A DNA stretch of 59,103 nucleotides from Chrysomallon squamiferum (GCA_012295275.1 CM022673.1:20353810-20412912), one strand, 5' to 3'. Counted from the first letter of the stretch, positions 1-13,551 are shown. The notes: generated by a model not told the origin, from the sequence alone. Translations and numbers: made by a program.

Positions 1-149
1 GTATATATGTATGCATGTATGCATACGTAAGAATGTATGTTTGATGTGTGTATGTATGTACGTATATATGTATATATGTCTGTCTTTCTGTATATATATA
101 TATGCATGTATGTATGTGTGCGTTTGTGTGTGTATGTATGTGTGTGGGT

Positions 150-195
<46 letters not shown>

Positions 196-400
196 CATGT
201 CCATAAAGATTAATTATTTTTTTTTTTTTCTTTTTTCGTTTATGAAAGATAATTTCAGTTAGTAAACAGGACGTTTGATTGAAACAGACACACTCACACA
301 CAAACATACATAGATGTATAGATAGATAGATAATAGATGCATACATACATACATAGATAGATAGATAACTAGATAGATATATAGATAGATAGATTAACTG
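1..400. repeat. Simple repeats: (TATG)n, (GT)n, (GATA)n
   Basis: TATG/GTAT-rich DNA, a (GT)n run at about 152-189 ending in GCGCGC, then GATA repeats at about 310-390. Short open frames here only read through the repeats and are not genes. Confidence 0.9.
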
Positions 401-771
401 TATTATCAGAGATATAGAAATAAAGGTTGCTTTTTTTTCACGTCAGTGTAAAGCATTTTTAGTAAATTGTGAAAACTGTTATAGACGTATAATAATCTAA
501 AAACGACAACTGGAGTGACAAATCGTTTCTTTTATCTGTCTTGTAGTGTAACATTTTATATTTTTTACTAACAGTCATGCTTTTCTTCTTTTCTTATTCT
601 GTTTAATACATGCATAGGCACTTAAACATATTGTATCTGAATCGTGTTACACATACTGTTAGAAAAAAAATTATGTCGTTACACGGGTACTGAAGATAAT
701 ATTAAAGTTGCCTAGTTTTGTCAGTCAAACATTAGGTCAGATTTCAAAGTTTAATGTCAAAGTACATTACG

Positions 772-833
<62 letters not shown>

Positions 834-858
834 TTGTTGTTATTATTATTATTTTATT
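772..858. repeat. (ATT)n microsatellite
   Basis: Nearly uninterrupted ATT triplets with one GTTGTT interruption. The rest of 400-1690 is AT-rich DNA with a TAA/CAA compound repeat at about 1340-1420; no gene was recognised there. Confidence 0.9.
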
Positions 859-1689
859 TTACTGAGTATTAAAACTCTCCGAGTTATTCACTGTTTATAG
901 ATTAATTGTTAATATGTTTGTGTGGTCCTTTTATTGTCTGTTCTTCTAGTGTGACTGTTTCTTTTTCTAAAATAGAATGCTTGCAGACACTTTGGCGCAA
1001 GTGGACAGAGATACATGCATAAATATAAACAAACATACACACATGAACACGAACTGCAGAAAGCACACGTATAGTAAGGCTTACACTATAAGACAGACAC
1101 ACAATACACATCTATTTATAATTTATGTATGTATGTATGTACGTATATATGTATTAGTATATGTATATATATCTATACACAAAAACACAATAATAAATAA
1201 AAATAGAATGAAAAAATAGAATAATGCAAAAATAAAACAAAACAAACAAACAAACAGTTAAATAAATAAATAAGAACAATAACTAAAATATAGGAATGTT
1301 TGTTTGCGAGGAACTCGTAATTTAAAAAAAAAACATTTTTTAATAATAATAATAACAGTAACAATTATAATAATAATAATAATAACAACAACAACAATAA
1401 TAGTGATAATAATAATAATGAAACTACCTTTGTTATAGAGATAAAATGTGTGACGTGTCGCCTTGCAAAAGATCATTCGATGTAGCCGAGTGGATGACTG
1501 CAGAACGAGCAGACGATATACATTTTTTGTGTGAATTTGTTAGTAGACAAGATTGCAATTTTACTTCCATTTCTACTACACGTAAGCAAAATTTGTACTA
1601 TACTGTTCTGAGTAGTGACTGTTGCTTGCTTATTTATTTCACAGTAAACTTAGTTATTAAGTATCTTTGGTGACCTCGAAAGTGAACTG

Positions 1690-4600
1690 AACTGAACTTT
1701 ACTTACACTCATGCCGCAGTGTACGGCATACGAGGATACATTTATACAAGCTTTAATATAACTGTAACAATTATAACAAGTATGACAAGATGGTAGATTT
1801 ACAATAATGTACATAATAATAAAATAAATACAGTATATCAATACAGAAATCAAAGAATTTGAAAAAATATAGGTTTAGATTACAAAAAAGAGAAAGTTTT
1901 CTAAGGACACCAGCTTTTTCAGAGTTAAATAATTTATAAAACTTATGAATGTTTGGTTTAGATTGAGAGAAAAATGAAAGGTAATGGTTCTTTTGAGTCT
2001 TAAAAAAACATACATGTAAATATATCATGAAACTCATCTCCGATGTCATAGTTATTACACAATCGACATATTCTATTTTCTAACGGTATATTTTTCCATC
2101 TTCCCTTTTCAATAGGAAGATTATGATTTGAAAGTGTGAACCGTAGAAATGTGTCTCGAATGGGACAGTATTTTTAAATATTTTATAATTTGAAGCGTTC
2201 AACGAATTATCAGTGACAGAGTACCAATATTGTAAATATTGAATGGTTTTAACATAGAAGCACTAGAGATACCATTACACTGTAATAACCACGTATATGT
2301 ACAGCCAATATTATCGATAATAGATTCAACAAGTAATATCCATTTCTGATAAAAAAAGAAGTAATTATTTCAACGTCATTCAATAAAGTCAAAAAAGTCT
2401 GTATTCTAGTAATGATAACTTAGACTGCTTTCCCGTAACCATTCGATACCAGTAAACAATCATTTTTACTTCTGCAGTAGTATATACTGGATAAAGACCA
2501 AGTTCTCCATTTAATAAGTACAATGGAGAGATTTCCTTACAGCTATTAACAATTTCATAAATTGGGTACATAATTTTTTCAGTAATTACATACTTTAAAA
2601 TCCCCAAGTTTCGCTACTAGACAGTAGAACTAGTAAAACCATGCAGTCAAATAATTTTAGTTGACGCCGGATGGAAATATTATGGCTCTTCCTTGTCGAA
2701 GAATGAAATACATAGCCTTCTGTCCTTGAGAATATAACATGTTTGTTGCCTTAGTAAATTTATTCGATTTGTGAAAAATAATGAGATAGTTCTAACTTTC
2801 TACATTATCAAGCTTTGATTTTTCTAGATAAAACACTATCTTGTAATATTTGTGTTTGCCATATAGTGCAGAAAGAATCAAAAACATTTAGAGATTTTTG
2901 CCATATCGCGGTAATTATCTGCGAGGAGTACCGTGTCATCAGCATTGAGTAAAACAAAAACAACAACTGACGTGTGTATCAAAGAATCACTGAACAATTC
3001 TTCTGTGTTCATTAATTTTAAATATGTCTTCTATACCACTGAGATACAAAGAGAATAGTGAAGGAGATAAATTTTCACCTTCTCTAATACAAAAAAGTAC
3101 GGGAAATAGTCTGGCAATGAGTTATGTGCACTGACATAAGATTTAATATTTTGATACATACAATAAATTACCTGAAAACATTTACCATTTATACTATTTT
3201 GAATTAATTTTCCTCAAAGTCTGATAATGCACACAGAATCAAAAAAAATTCTGAAATCTATAAACGTACAAAAAAAAAGTTTTTTGTTCCGTGCTTTCAT
3301 CAGCATCAGTTCAGTTAATCCATATAATGTAAAGAAATGGTAATTGGTACAGTAATCCTTTCTAAGTCCTGCTTCAACTTCAGATAGAATATCCGAAAAG
3401 TTCCCATTCTGTTTTGCAGTTATGTTTTCTGAAATCTTTTATTATTACATGCTTGTACTGCCTACTAACCTTTAGAAGTCGTAATCTGTTATTCATGGTT
3501 TTCCTATTTCAGTAAGTTGTTCTGGCTTCTCTGTATTTTCTCCTGAGTGATCTGCATTGACTACCAAACCACGCCTTAGTTCCGTGCTTGGGATTAAATC
3601 TTCTATTCCATCCAAATGTATTTATCGCGGTTTTCTTATACTGTTCACGTGGTTTTAAGCAGTTCATGTGAATAAGATTCATTAGCTCATCTAAATCAGA
3701 GATAATAGTCGTGATGGTTTCTTTATTTATATTTTCACTGTATATGTCAGCCAGTTCCATTTTCGGAACTTCAATTCAATTTCGTCAATATCGTCTACCT
3801 GTGTTTGAGGGGGGGGGTCTCTATTTTTGAAACTCTAGTGGAAATAATAATTGCGCTATGAATGCCTGAATATAAAGGTTAAAAAATCAAGAACTTCAAA
3901 TTCTGAGATTTTCTCTAATACAGGTACCGAGGCTATAGCATAGCGCACGACAATTTTCCCCTTATTAGTAGTTTTTACCACTATTTTTATCATTACCAGC
4001 TGTTCCGTATACAGGATATATGTTGCTATTTATGCAAAATTCATTAAGTTTATATCCATGACTATTTGACCTACCAATAACCTGAGTTTTTCTTTCTAGA
4101 TAATTTCCTTTGGCTCGTTCATAAAGTTAAATAATTCATCTGAAAATTGTATCAGTTATTTGTTTCAGTTTCACACATTACATAATCTGGGAGTTTCTGT
4201 TTTGTGGCCTTAAAGTCGCCGACAAGGACAATAATATTTTCAGTAAATATGTATTAAGTTCGTCTTGCAACACGTTAAAATAAGGAGAGCCTACATGCAG
4301 TAAATACACAACACCAATAATAATATTAGATGTTTTTCTAGATACAAATGAATCTTTAAACATTTTTGATAAACATGTGCTTTTGTAGTCAATATTACTA
4401 TTGACAGCTGGGAATATGCTGCCCGATTTAGCACATGATTTTCCATTCCTGTTATTTGTATATACTACATAACCTGATATTCCTACCTGATCAGTATCAT
4501 CAACTTTTGTTTCTACTAAACACAAAATATCATACCGATTACAAAAATTAAAAATTCTGGTATAGTCAGTTTAGTTTTCCAACCAGAGAAATTTAAAAAC

Positions 4601-4740
4601 ACAATATTTACAGGGCTGATCGTTATCTCTATTTGTGTAAAAATGGAGGTTCGATACTTCAGTTTGGTTGTCGCCAGCGTCAATCCTCCGTCTGTCCTAG
4701 GCGCGCTCTTCCAGCGGTGAGGAGTAATTGGGCGCACTTG
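1690..4740 (-). mobile_element. Decayed non-LTR retrotransposon (LINE)
   Basis: Read on the minus strand, the pieces fall in LINE order. At 4740-4178 an endonuclease/exonuclease-phosphatase fold shows a CLVETKVDD block and a following GVVY block, split by a frameshift near 4520. At 3760-3509 is the linker between endonuclease and polymerase, with a W-F-x-x-x-C-R-S-x-x-x-x-Y pattern. At about 3100-2890 are reverse-transcriptase blocks: a GENLSP-SLFSLYL stretch and an ADD catalytic box that reads NADD instead of YADD. At 2607-2389 is a GELGLYP...YWYR block and at about 2090-2040 a C-R-L-C-N...IGDEFH cysteine/histidine block, both typical of LINE C-termini. The 3' end seems to be a short TTCAG-type tandem near 1690-1700. 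Stops and frameshifts throughout mean it cannot encode an active protein. The LINE clade was not resolved. Confidence 0.88.
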
Positions 4741-4860
4741 ATATCAGCCGACTTTCGTTTGCGTTTTTCTTTAAGAACAATCCGCGCAGAAACGATCAGG
4801 AAGTAATACACCAGAGAATTGGGAAAGAAGAGCATTATTTTTGTTTATTTGTTTGTTTGT

Positions 4861-4891
<31 letters not shown>

Positions 4892-5290
4892 TTACATTCT
4901 ATAGTTAAAGAAACAAATAACTAAACAATTAGTTTTAATTACTAATTAATTAATGAATTGATTTATTAGTTTGAAATATATGTTTGCGTAAACAACAACA
5001 AATAAAAGAAGCACCAATAAGGAAAGCGGTGTCTAAGTTCAGAGACTGTTGATGAATGAGCAGCTTGTAAAAATATTAATGCAAACTTTGTTCAGTTTTC
5101 TTATAAAGTAGTCGATGGAGGAATAAAATATCTAAAGAATAATTGATTATTTGAAAATACCAAACTGAAATTAACTGACATCGTCAAACATTGATGCTGA
5201 TACCACTCGGCCTATACGGGAAGTTAAAAAAAGTGAAAAATAATTATGTTAAGTTATAGGTTAAAAATATTTTGAATTTTTAGTCAACGT
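4741..5290. other. Non-coding spacer with (TTTA)n
   Basis: Contains a TTTG/TTTA repeat at about 4844-4893 directly upstream of the LINE 5' end. No open frame of note and no promoter elements that I can support. Confidence 0.6.
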
Positions 5291-5299
5291 TAATAAACA

Positions 5300-5900
5300 G
5301 TTTAATATGGAGTATCTTCTCTTTGAAATCATTTCTTGCAAGATTCAAGTTATTTTATTGTTAAATTTCTTGTTTTCTTTATATCAAATTAATTATTAAA
5401 TTACATTATTGCGACGAGCAAAGAAATTAAACTAAAGATAAAAGGTACCATACCAACTGATTTGGTAAATGTTTGAGAATGAAAACTTTATTATTACTAC
5501 TCAATTTTCTCTGTTATTAGATTTTAAAAATAAACAAGCTCACTGTTCAAGGTCATATAACTTTAACATCAGATCATCGTCACCTGATCTGGGCGTGCAC
5601 CTCGTTGAAGTACTCAACATCAGTTTTGTGACGTACAGACGAATTTGCAAAGAACACACTTTATTGTTAGGCAAATATTTATTATTTTCATTATAGAAAA
5701 TAAAAGAATAAATGTTTTAATGGACAGTTTTTAATTTCACTGCGATTGTGATTGTTCCATATTTATTTATTTTATTTTTAAATAGTTTATTATGTGTGTA
5801 TATCACGCTATTCTTTATTATAAAACAGATATCAATACTGAATACAGAACATCTGTGGGACCTAACTGTTATTGAGGGAAATTAAGAAGTTAATTAGCTG
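5300..5900. repeat. Diverged interspersed repeat, unit A
   Basis: First of four related stretches. Shared blocks, in order: a TGGAGTATCTTCTC start (units A and B), TTGTTAAATTTCTTGTTTTC, a GTAAATGTTTGAGAATG block, TTTTCTCTG near TTAGATTTTAAAA, an AAACAAGCTCACTG block, and an AATAAA block followed by AATGGA(C/G)AGTTT. The short frame at 5469-5696 lies inside it and is not conserved as protein in the other units, so I treat it as chance. Confidence 0.6.
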
Positions 5901-6089
5901 ATTATTAAAGAAAATACATCTATTTTTATTATATTTTTTGGTTTCTTTTTGCCTTATATTTTGTTGTTCCTTCTATTTGCATTCTATATAGTGACCTCCA
6001 GTAAAGATGATAAAATAATACAAGGTTTGTGCATGTCTGATACAAATAATTGTATTACATCAGTCATTAATCACTCACTATATATATTT

Positions 6090-7200
6090 ATGTTTAACAT
6101 GGAGTATCTTCTCAGTAAAATCCTTTTTGATAAAGGGTAATGAAATATTCAAATTAATTATTGTTAAATTTCTTGTTTTCATTAAATGAAATTATTTATT
6201 AAACTACATGATTGCAATGAATCAACAAATTAAATCAAAGATAAATAATACGATATCAGCTGATTTTGTAAATGAAGAGTCAATTATTAATACTCAGTTT
6301 TCTCTGTCGTTACAGTTTAAAATAAACAAGCTAACTGGGCTAGTCACTGTTACTTCAAGGTAAGATCACTGTCATGAGATTTAGGTGCGTTTAACAGGAA
6401 CTGTGACAGGTAGACTGGAATTAGGAAAGAAAAGATTTTACTGTTTTATAAATGTTTATTATTTTATTACAGAAAATAAAATTCGGCTAGTTTTAAAAAA
6501 TAAAGGTTAATGGAGAGTTTTTCTGCTGAACTGCGAGTGAGATTGTTCTTACTTCTTTTTAAAATAGTTTGTTATGTGTATATATCATTGTCATTGTGGT
6601 ATTCGGAAGATGTGAATAATAATAACAACAATAATAATAATTTCTTTCAAAGCACAACTGTCTTGGCTTTGTTGTTTGTGTGGGTTTTTGTTTTTGTTAT
6701 TGTATTTTTTTTTTTGGATAATCGTTTAATACGGAATTTTTCTCATTAATATTTTTGGAGAAGTCAATAAACATTCGCGTTGTTAAATATTCCGACGTCA
6801 TTGAATAATAATTTATTATTTTATTAAATTACATCCTTATAATAAATTAAATCAACGGCTAAATTCTACGATACAAATAATTTTGTAAATGTTTGAGAAT
6901 ACAATTTGTATTATTAAAACTCTATGATAACATCAACAAGGTCAGTGTTACTTTGAGGTAGACACGAGCAAGGGAAAACAGTTATTTCTTTTTAAGTGAT
7001 TATTATTTTCTTTATAAATAAATAAATAAAATAATAGTAATAATAATAATAAACTTTCTCAAAAAAATAAATAAATGATTCAATGGAGAGTTTCTGAACT
7101 GTAAAAGTTATTGTCTTTAAAATAGTTATAGCTTATTATAAATGTGCATGCATATCATGTTATATTAAGATATTTTTAAAATGATAACGTAGTCAGATTT
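6090..7200. repeat. Diverged interspersed repeats, units B and C
   Basis: Unit B (about 6090-6650) repeats the block order of unit A with many substitutions. Unit C (about 6780-7200) is shorter, with the GTTTGAGAAT block, the CAATGGAGAGTTT block and the GTTATAGCTTATTATAAATGTG tail. No protein frame is preserved. Confidence 0.55.
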
Positions 7201-7258
7201 TCAGAAGATGTAAACAAAACAAATAAAATAATAATAAAATTTCCGATGTTTTCTAAAA

Positions 7259-7330
<72 letters not shown>
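7259..7330. repeat. (TTA)n microsatellite
   Basis: About 24 uninterrupted TTA triplets. Confidence 0.95.
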
Positions 7331-7862
7331 GTTTACCAATATCTACATCTTGAAATTTGCTGTTGGACACACGCTTATATATTTTGTTTTGGCGTCCGCA
7401 TTGCGCAGTTGCCCGCTAAGTATGAATCAGTTGAAAATTCTTTTTACCCAAGCTCATCAGAGATAAACTTTTATTCAAAGGAGCATGGAATGTAAATCAC
7501 AATAAAGAGTAACATTTCCCATTTCCTAAGCACTAATTGTTTTTGTTCTAGTGGAAGTGTGCGATTTCTAATTTTTTCCCTTGAAGAATCAGTACCTCTC
7601 ACACACCCAAACAGCGTTTTTTAACTGAACATTTTCTTTCGTTCCACAAAAAGTACCCGATCAAGCATAATTCCCCAAAAGAGCAATTTCTCCGCTTTCT
7701 AAAAAGTCACGGAGTTTCATTCTGACGATAACACAGCGAAAATGTGTTTTTGAATTTGACATCAGTTTGTTTTGAACCTACATTTTAGTTCATTCTGTTG
7801 AATAATTGCACACGTTTTCGTGAAATAATAATAATTAAATAATAATAATAATAATAATAATA

Positions 7863-8250
7863 ACATGGCCGTAACTAATCTGTTTTTGAAATGAGGAGAA
7901 AACACTTAATCGTCGAGCGGGGCAAAAACATTTGGGCGAGGGGTGTGGGGGCTGCCTAAGGCACAAAATTAAACGAATTCATTCAGTGGATACCGTTTCT
8001 ATTGGAATATATATTTATATTCTATATTTTTAAAAATAAAATCTCCAGGGTTTCGTGCGTCAAACAGTAGGTCAGCTTTTAAAGTTGAATGTCAAACGAC
8101 ACGTCATTATTTGTGTTGTTGTTGTTGTTGTTGTTGTTATTATTATTATTATTAAATAAATAAATAAGTAAATAAATAAATAAAAATAAAAAGTCAATTT
8201 TAGTATGAGGCATTTGCCTCACTTGCCTCAATGTAGTTACGGCCATTATT
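7863..8250. mobile_element. Possible MITE with short terminal inverted repeats
   Basis: ATGGCCGTAACTA at the left is matched in inverted orientation by TAGTTACGGCCAT at the right, enclosing about 385 bp without a coding frame. The interior holds GGGGTGTGGGGGC and GCCTCA repeats unlike the AT-rich flanks. No clear target-site duplication was found, so the class is open. Confidence 0.4.
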
Positions 8251-8479
8251 GGTTAAAAATATTTTCAACGTTTCGTCACCGTTATAAAGTAGCACGTTAA
8301 TTTCTATATACTGGCATGGTATAATTATAATCTAATACTGAGCTGAAATTTTTAATCGCTAAAATTGATATTCCTTATTACAATTATATCGTTGAGTTTG
8401 TTCTTTTATTTGCCTTTTAGTTTTTGTTGTTGTGTTTTATTATTGGATTTGTTATTATTATTTTAAAACCGGGGTCATA

Positions 8480-8840
8480 AAAGATTCATGTTATTTATCA
8501 TTAAATTTCTTGTTTTCAGTAAATTAAACTATTTATTAAATTACAATATTGCGATGAATTAAGAAATTAAAACAAAGATAAATAGTACGATATCAACTGA
8601 TCTGGTAAATGTTTGAGAATGAAAAGTTTATTAATAATACTCGGTGTTTTCTCTCTTTAGATTTTAAAATAAGCAAGCTCACTGGTCAACGTCACTGAGA
8701 CATAGTTCAGTCTTGTAGACACGAGTTAGCAAATAACACACTTTATTGTTTGTGTTTTCAAATGTTTATTATTTTTATTTGTGAAAATAAAATTTGATCA
8801 GTTTTAGAAATAAATGATTTAATGCAGAATTATTGTTTTC
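8480..8840. repeat. Diverged interspersed repeat, unit D
   Basis: Repeats the blocks of units A-C: TTAAATTTCTTGTTTTC, ATTGCGATGAATTAAG, GGTAAATGTTTGAGAATG, AGATTTTAAAATAAGCAAGC and the AATAAA...AATGCAGAATT tail. Confidence 0.55.
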
Positions 8841-8949
8841 AACTGTAAGCGTGGTTGTGATTTTGTTTTTAAAAACAAAGTATATCAGATTTAAATATCT
8901 CAAAAATGATGCCGTAGAATAAACCTTGCATTCCCAAGATGCGAATACT

Positions 8950-8982
8950 GCTGCTGCGCTACTACTACCACTACTACTACTG

Positions 8983-9053
<71 letters not shown>

Positions 9054-9055
9054 TA
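8950..9055. repeat. Compound CTA/TAA/TTA microsatellite
   Basis: CTACTA triplets pass into AATAAT and then ATTATT. The antisense poly-Ser/poly-Asn frame is a product of the repeat. Confidence 0.9.
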
Positions 9056-9113
9056 TGTAACACCAGATACTCCACATCCTATAGTAGCACACTTTAATTA
9101 TGAACACATGCAC

Positions 9114-10267
9114 AAATAAAATATATTAAATACTAGCTAAGTCAGACGTATATGTCCTTTCTAATCAGTCAACCTTCTAATTATTACTTTTAAGTTGTTT
9201 GAGAGTGTGTGGCTTATGTGCTGTATAGTTTATTATAAAGAAAACATTTTCTGATTTCCTTTTTTCTTCTTCTTTTTAATTTTTTTTATAAAACACGTAG
9301 CAATACTGTGAACATAAATTCAATGGGGCTTGAAGCAAAGAAAGAAATTATTATTATTAGTAGTAGTAGCACTGTTATTTTTTTCTTACATTTCCTCCTC
9401 CTGTGTGTATGTGTGTGTGTTGTTATACACATTTGTTCTATATTTTGAAAAGCTTTTATACAGTAGAATTGAGCAGAAGGGACATATTACAATTTGTTAT
9501 TATTGTTTTAATATGTTTGTGATTTCTTGTTTTTACTTTATTATATTTTAAAAGACATAAACACATGTTGACAGACAGTTTATTTGGTAGAAGATATGTA
9601 TTTATTTATTTATTTATTATTATTATTGCAGAATTGTTTTAATAAGAACAAAGATACTCACAAAAAATTTAATGTGTAAAGAAGAATATTTGATTTCCAG
9701 TGTAATAAAATATCTGAAAAACCAAAAAATAAATACATCGAATTTGATTTTCTGTTTCAGCAGTCATTTTGAAAAAAGTCGCATATATAAATATTACAAT
9801 TCAGAATGTAAATGACTTAGACATTTTATTCCCGGAATATTTATGATTCAACGACGCGATATTACACAAAATAAAGGTTCTACCTCCTGGGATGATTCCA
9901 GTATGTAGCAAAAAGCAGCCATCTGTCCCATTATGTGATGACCTCACAACTCCAGCTGCGAAGAGCTACAGTCGTCAAATGTTTCATAACATTTTATTGT
10001 CAAACCTTGTTATGTGTAATGACAGGTTGCGGTAAACAAAGAAATAATGGCTTGGATGTATACACAATCTGACTAGACAATGTCTGTTCTTCTTGACACA
10101 GGTTCACTTTAAAGTGAAAGAAACTCTGGTGTATATTGACAAACCAAAAAGTAAATGTATTGTTATATTCACTGCTAAAATTATATACCTATCAAATACT
10201 TTATCTGAAACTGGCGTATAATTTAACTGAAGAATAAATAAATACATAGATAATAGATAGATAGATG

Positions 10268-10317
<50 letters not shown>

Positions 10318-11000
10318 AAGAAAAAAGAAAAGAAGAAGAAGAAAAGATTCAAATCAAGGAGATACTTGGTCACGGTTTGTACACTCCTTTGATACTCGTG
10401 GATTTATTGTCAAGATAACGAAGTAGATACACTATACCCGAATAAAGTTTTCTTCTAAACTCAAAAATAAAAATGTTGATATTTCAGTCCACTGAAAGAA
10501 ATACCAAGTTGGTTTATGTGAAGTCAGAGTTGAGGAATTATTTTATGCTGTCTGTCAATATACTTTCAAAGTAAAAATTCACAGATCCCAGAACATTGAC
10601 GAGAGAACGAATGTTACGTCAGTCTCCAGCAAAATAATGAAAGAACTCTTTCTAGCCAGACTTTGACCGCGCTCCGTTCTGAGACGTTGACGACTTTCCG
10701 TTAAATTAAGAAAAACGGGAGCAGACTTTCCGTTAATCAAAAAAATTACATATGAGACGAGACAAACCGAAACGGAAAATTGATTCAGTGATGTTAACAA
10801 CATTGTCTTTATGTAATATGTCGAGAATTAACTGACAACTTGTTTACTATAAAGCTGGACCATGCCACACATTGAACTGTCAAAAGTTACTGAATGGGGA
10901 AAAAAGACAAAAAACACACACACGCACACACATTTAGTGTAGAAAAAATCATCTTTTAATTACTTAAAGAAATTAGTTGTAAAGAATTTAACATTATGTA
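9114..11000. other. Non-coding stretch with a (GATA)n repeat
   Basis: GATA tetranucleotides at about 10240-10316, otherwise AT-rich single-copy-looking DNA. Between 10600 and 10740 the motif GACTTTCCGTTAA occurs twice about 40 bp apart. No coding frame here can be supported. Confidence 0.5.
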
Positions 11001-11389
11001 AAGGTATTAATGGTTGAATATTGTTTTATTTACAGATATTTATAAAGACGTCAGCTGCCAGCCACAACAGAATTGTTAAAGTGTTGGTTTAGTGGTGGGC
11101 TGTTGCAGATTACTAATGACTGAGAGTGAAGCTGATGCCCAATAAATTTACTGGACATCACTTTTATATGCATTCATTTTATTGCCGTCTTTGTCTTCTG
11201 ATGTTCTCCTTCATGTTAAATTTACAGCGAATGACTGAACTGTACAATACAGTGGAGTTAAATACATACATCCGCAGCACGAATATTCTACAATTCGAAA
11301 ACAAACAAAAATAGCATGGGTGCATTTTGGTAAGTTTTCATTGATAAACTATCAAAAACTTTGTGTAACTAATTTAATATTGGTATTGA

Positions 11390-11840
11390 CAAACCTGAGC
11401 ACATAACTGACTAAAAGTATTCTGATATTATCTATATATTTCCAATTTATATTACAATGTAATGTTAGTACTGAAAAAAGAAGGGAAAAAAAAAGAATAT
11501 ATCTTACTGAAACGATTCTGAAGTTATCTATACATTTGTAGTATTTATAATTTAGTGTTAGAAAACTAAAAATATGTCTTACTAAAATTATTCTTATAAT
11601 ATCTATATATTGCCATTGTTTATATTACAATTTACGTTTTACTGAAACTGTTCTGTACATTTTCATTGTTTATTTAACTTAATTTAGTATTAGTATTGAA
11701 AAATATGTAAATATAAATTATTGAAACTATTTTTATATTGTTTATTTTACTTAATTTAGTAAAATTATTCTTATTATATGTACATTTACATTGTTTATAT
11801 AGCATTGTTTGACATTAAGGTTGTCAAAACTAATAATATA
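11390..11840. repeat. Degenerate tandem repeat of roughly 100-130 bp
   Basis: Successive units share TACTGAAA/TACTAAAA, ATTCTTAT/ATTCTGAT, ATCTATATAT and CATTGTTTATAT...TTAATTTAGTA blocks. Diverged and AT-rich, with no protein frame. Confidence 0.5.
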
Positions 11841-12576
11841 ACTTAGTAACTATTCTGATATATTTAGTACACTTCACAAAATTAAGAATATAACTTAGTA
11901 AAACTGTTTTGCTAATTATTAGACATAATTCAATAGTCCAATTCAGAAAGCATACTATAAAGGCTTTGTGATAATGACTACATTTTTGCAGGTCAGCCGT
12001 TCCAGATATCTTCATGCGCATTATGCAAGCTTATAATAAAACGGGAGATAATTCTTCGTCAGGGAGTATGAAAAACTTGTTTATATCTTTATATGCAATA
12101 TATATCAATATAATGTTTACTATTTTTACCATTTGTAAACTGACACTTTTTTATTTACATTGATAATAAATAAACAATTTGAAGAGTTAGGATACTGAGT
12201 GACAGCTGAAAACAGAAAACGATACACACTAATTATTGTTTCCTCATTGTTCTACTGGCCATGACTTGATTTAATGTTGTAAAATAATGCTGAGGTCACG
12301 AGTCATAACATCTATGTGTAATTAGTTAACAGTAATAAACACATTTGTTAAAAAATATGTATTGCTGCATTCACTAATACTGTTCAGACAGATTATATTA
12401 TACTGTATGTTGCCATGTCTGTAAGTAGAGATAAAACATTTGTTCAGTGTTTAAAACACTGCTACTACATCCAATAATTAGATCTAATTCTCAGTATTTT
12501 TACATAAAAACATTTAAAAAATTATGCATTGGAATTGTGAGTTATAAAAATATATTTGCTCTGTTTCATATGCCAG

Positions 12577-12627
12577 GTCAAATAACTCATTCTGGTTCTA
12601 CTGAAATAACAGATTGCACTATACCCG
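12577..12627 (+). CDS. Candidate phase 1-1 exon, member 1 of a tandem triplet
   Basis: A 51-nt exon sits between an AG acceptor (TTTCATATGCCAG) and a strong GTAAGT donor. Read from phase 1 it is open for 17 codons, with the core T-H-S-G-S-T. The next unit, about 490 bp downstream, encodes S-H-S-G-S-V at the equivalent place. The surrounding introns are also alike, so the exon and its flanks were duplicated together. Product not recognised; it may encode a Ser/Thr/Gly-rich stretch of a secreted or structural protein, which is inference. The first and last exons of the gene were not located. Confidence 0.5.
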
Positions 12628-13066
12628 GTAAGTTAAAAACTGATAGTTTTCTCGTCTCTACAGGTTTTACATAATACATAGTAGACATTCGTACTTTTCT
12701 GTCAGACATTGTGAACGACATAGCAACGTGCACATAAATACATAGACACAATACATATAAACATACATACCTGTACCTACATTTAGAACATACACAGAAC
12801 ACATACATACACACACATTTCAAACATGCAGACATTCATTACCCGGATACACACAAATATATTAAGAGACACAGTGTTGTATGTTAAAGTGTATGTTTGT
12901 CATAGCTCTAAATATAGATGAACACTTTTTTATTATTTGTATTTCAAATACAGCTACTACATACAACAATTATATCTAATTCTCAGAAATATGTAGGTAA
13001 AAACATTTTCAGAAATTATGCATTGAAGTTGTCAATTACAAAAATGTATGCACATTTTCACTGCAG

Positions 13067-13129
13067 GACAACAGCCAGCAGACACATCTCATTCTGGTTC
13101 TGTTCATGTAGGAGATACCTATGGATCCG
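13067..13129 (+). CDS. Candidate phase 1-1 exon, member 2 of a tandem triplet
   Basis: A 63-nt exon between TTTTCACTGCAG and GTAAGT, open for 21 codons from phase 1, including H-S-G-S and G-D-T-Y-G-S. Its flanks match those of member 1: a CTACTACATCCAATAATTAGA-like block upstream and a TACATATAAACATACATACC block downstream. Because its length is divisible by three and both junctions are phase 1, it can be added or skipped without changing the frame. Product unknown. Confidence 0.5.
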
Positions 13130-13389
13130 GTAAGTTACATCTGAAAGTTTTACAGAGTAGTCATTAGTACTTTTCTGTCTCACACTGTGATCTGAACAAT
13201 ATACAAACCTGCAGATAAATACAAACACACAGTACATATAAACATACATACCTGTACCTAAACTTAGCGTATACCCAGAACACATACATACACACGCATA
13301 TACATGCAGATATTTATTAAACAGAATACATAAATACATTCAGACAGAAACTCAGTGTATATATGTTAAACTGTATGCCGTCATATCTC

Positions 13390-13431
<42 letters not shown>

Positions 13432-13536
13432 CTGTGCATCCAGTAATTATATTTAATTCTAAGAATTTGGCAGGTAAAACATGTTTTAAAGTATGGCTTG
13501 AAGTTGTGAATGATAAGTGCCTTTTCTCTGTTTCAG

Positions 13537-13551
13537 ATGTTAAAAGGCATG
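13537..13551 (+). CDS. Candidate 15-nt microexon, member 3 of a tandem triplet
   Basis: Between a good acceptor (CTCTGTTTCAG) and a GTGAGT donor lie only 15 nt, encoding D-V-K-R-H when joined to a phase-1 exon. The upstream intron block is homologous to that of members 1 and 2, so this is a shrunken or independently shortened copy. A microexon this short needs transcript evidence. Confidence 0.35.

Noticed and set aside
11036-11090. Possible exon after TTTATTTACAG encoding D-I-Y-K-D-V-S-C-Q-P-Q-Q-N-C then stop
   Set aside because: Only 14 codons, no donor, no homologous neighbour; cannot be told from chance.
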